Shown: positions 62,201 through 64,000 of the stretch, one piece after another
How positions within the stretch are numbered: position 1 is the stretch's first letter
Layout of the letters: each line of letters opens with the position of its first letter
Origin: Perilla frutescens
Lineage: Eukaryota > Streptophyta > Magnoliopsida > Lamiales > Lamiaceae
Reading direction: 5' to 3'
DNA: 64,000 bases
Assembly (NCBI GenBank): GCA_026008535.1
Contig: BRKX01000003.1
Coordinates: 60,661,001-60,725,000 of the forward strand
Translations under genes and position numbers: made by a program
The notes under the pieces: generated by a model
Told to the model about the DNA's origin: nothing
The model's database searches: none
What the model saw: only the letters and a program-made list of their open reading frames with translations

Positions 62201-62451
62201 AAAATCTTCAACTCTTAGCATAATCGTACCGGCCTGTTCGTACAAAACTGTTGCATTCCTCCAATCAGCATTCCATCTCGTCAAACTGAGTTTTGTCCTG
62301 CAAATTAATAAAAAATAAAAATCCCCCCAAAAAAGAAGGTGATTTTTTAGATTATTTTGAGTATGAACAAAAGTAAGAAACGAATAATCGGAAGGCGAAT
62401 TCACATTTTATCTGCTTTCGCGACCAATTTTTCGGGATCGGAAGTAGCCAT
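59202..62451 (-). CDS. GSNAP: Gamma-soluble NSF attachment protein (gamma-SNAP)
   Basis: An adaptor that recruits the ATPase NSF to SNARE complexes so that they are disassembled after membrane fusion; it acts at the cytosolic face of membranes. Nine exons in transcription order: 62451-62405, 62297-62230, 62090-62006, 61887-61729, 61316-61179, 60814-60736, 60157-60078, 59849-59720, 59303-59202. Junctions are GT..AG and phases agree, giving 295 aa, close to the usual plant length. Start MATSDPEKLVAKADKM. TPR-like helices follow: LTRWNADWRNATVLYEQA, RNYEKAKEAFEKASKGQEM, ELYIECGRSQPASDALGKG, VYLYAHDFQQAEKCYNDC. Conserved tail NSDQNRAASRLLSAYADADVEE, then LPTGDVTGFKRG and the acidic end LDEDDLT. 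No lesion. Convergent with the subtilase. In Arabidopsis GSNAP lies close to an SBT2 gene on chromosome 4, by my recollection, suggesting conserved gene order. Confidence 0.95.
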
Positions 62452-62809
62452 CGCCGATCGAAATTCGGGGTCCCGGATTCACCTATGGGTCAATTCTTTC
62501 GGGTTTTCTGTAGTTATATAGTTATATTTCTTTAATGACCCGGATTCTCATTTTCCTTTCAAGTCTGGGTCCGATACTGTTACGTTCTCTCAAATTTTCT
62601 CCAGTTCCAACTGAAAACGCCATATAGAATGTGTACTGAATAAAGATTTTAAGCACTGTAGATTTTAGGCTGTGTTTGTTTTGGGATTCAATATCTAATT
62701 TTGGGATTTGGATCCTAATTCCTATAATCTTATGTCTCTCCAAACAAGATTTAGTCTGTCCGTCAACAATCTACCACAATTCAATGTATCGATAAAATAA
62801 GGATGGTCT

Positions 62810-63015
62810 TGTCCCCTCGGGGATGGAGTGGTGTTTCTTGAGGCCAAAGGTCTCAAGTTCGACCCACCACCAATACCACTAGATGTGAGTCTGTCACACC
62901 TGGCTTGCCAAATGTGGTTTACCTCCCCTGTGTAGGTTTGCAGGTTATTACACAGGGGCAGGGTTTACCTAGTGCGCACTACGGTAGCGGCTGTGGGTTA
63001 CCCTCGACATCCAAA
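62810..63015 (+). mobile_element. Au-type SINE
   Basis: Located about 360 bp upstream of the gamma-SNAP start. ggatggagtggtg, then ggtctcaagttcgaccca (B box), then the Au body with attacacaggggcagggttt and acggtagcggctgtgggtta. It is flanked by direct repeats containing aataaggatggtct (ending 62809 and 63031), a target duplication of about 14-16 bp. Confidence 0.88.
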
Positions 63016-63097
63016 AAAATAAGGATGGTCTCCTGTGAGACTGTCTAACAATCTCTTACGTTAGATAAACTTCTATTTTGATATGGTGGTCTCTCTT

Positions 63098-63099
63098 TC

Positions 63100-63134
<35 letters not shown>

Positions 63135-63140
63135 CTTTTT
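63098..63140. repeat. Poly-T tract
   Basis: About 37 T residues, followed by pyrimidine-rich sequence to 63190. A low-complexity run of the sort left by old retroposon tails in reverse orientation, but no element body was recognised. Confidence 0.9.
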
Positions 63141-63234
63141 TAGTGGTCTCTTCCCCCTCTCCATTCCTCTTTTCCTTTCTTTCTCTTTTTTGTTCACTTT
63201 TTTGAATTTTTATAAATATATATATTAAATTTTT

Positions 63235-64000
63235 TTGAATTAATTTAAAAGTCCACATTATAATTTATGTAGAAAAATAATTCATTTTTTTGAATTAATT
63301 TAAAAGTCCACATTATGATTTATGTAGAAAATAATTCTTTTTTTTCTTAACATGTGAAAGTACTCCATAGTTGATAATACTTCAATTCATATTAAATGAT
63401 ACTTCGATACATAATAGTATACTTCATATATAGTGATATATGGTGTCTGAAAAATCAATATACATTCCAAAAAAAGAAGATAGATGAATCAACTAAATTA
63501 AAACCCCACATTATAATTTATGTAGAAAATATTCATTTATTTTCTTTTTAGCATGTGAAATTACTCCATAATTGATGATACTTCAATTCATATTAAGTGA
63601 TATTTCGACATATAATTAGTGATATTTTACTGCATACATGGTGATACTTTACTATTACCTAGTGATACGCGTGGACGGTCATGTGGGCTAATTGTTTTTG
63701 CGAGTTTGGATGAGTTTTTTGGGCGGATTTGGGTCCTATTTGACTCGTCTAACGCAAGAGACTCGTTAGATGGTCTAACACAAGTCTTTGCTATAAAACA
63801 ATCGTTTATCTCTCCTCCATTTATACAATCAACTCAATAATCGAAATTATGATTTAAGTAGAAAATAATTCTTTTTTTTTTTCTCAACATGTGAAAACAC
63901 TTCATAGTTGATAATACTTCAATTCATATTAAATAATACTTTTATACATAATAGTTTACTTCATATATAGTGATAGATGATGTCTGTAGAATCAATGTAC
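63235..64000. repeat. Local direct repeats at the right edge
   Basis: Several copies of attataatttatgtagaaaa (63257, 63310, 63508, 63846) are followed by catgtgaaagtactccatag, ttgataatacttcaattcat and atatagtgatatatg-type blocks, in units of very roughly 150-300 bp. The array continues past the window. No gene is recognised; an open stretch at 63619-63840 has no family resemblance. Confidence 0.7.

Noticed and set aside
62670..62760. Possible tiny MITE starting ggctgtgtttgttttgggat upstream of gamma-SNAP
   Set aside because: The ends only loosely resemble inverted repeats and no clear TWA duplication was found.

Overview
The window looks like an intergenic-rich, AT-rich stretch of a plant nuclear genome, from a eudicot and plausibly an asterid (Lamiales-like, by general impression only). 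The evidence is spliced genes with GT..AG introns, plant LTR retrotransposons with PPT and PBS signals, tRNA-derived SINEs including Au-type copies, and PIF/Harbinger, hAT, Mutator-like and CACTA-like DNA transposons. There is nothing bacterial in it and no CRISPR array.

Only two ordinary host genes are visible, both near the right end and convergent: a subtilase of the SBT2 clade (54568-58679, +, 10 exons, 843 aa, catalytic Asp/His/Asn/Ser all present) and gamma-SNAP (59202-62451, -, 9 exons, 295 aa). All splice junctions were placed by reading frame and exon phases add up. Their 3' ends are 522 bp apart.

The rest is a transposon archive that can be read as nested insertions. (1) 4069-12318 is a hAT element with an 8-bp target duplication; it is split by an LTR retroelement at 4828-10657 whose 5' LTR is replaced by a 59-bp hairpin, so both ends of the insertion are U5 ends. 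(2) 12984 to about 20380 is a chain of three elements joined at (TA)n tracts; two related elements lie at 48421-49099 and 49334-52382. They share TIRs with a GAACTAGGAAC-like core and carry internal arrays of short AGC-containing words. Two of them carry small inward-reading genes with clean splice junctions, and one has captured three exons with introns of a branched-chain keto-acid dehydrogenase E1-alpha gene. (3) 25142-27002 and 27327-31263 are a deletion derivative and a decayed complete copy of one PIF/Harbinger family. The complete copy sits in a dispersed repeat whose uninterrupted paralogue opens the window (1-1480) and supplies the empty site. (4) 32822 to about 35790 is a 5' LTR plus broken gag of an Athila-type Ty3/gypsy element. 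(5) 39207-43006 is a non-autonomous LTR element with two LTRs of about 1.05 kb and an acidic-tailed ORF. Scattered SINEs, a Tourist-like MITE, a small hAT MITE and local tandem duplications fill the remaining space.

Limits: boundaries came from reading by eye, without alignments or database searches. Ages, exact identities and expression are unknown.
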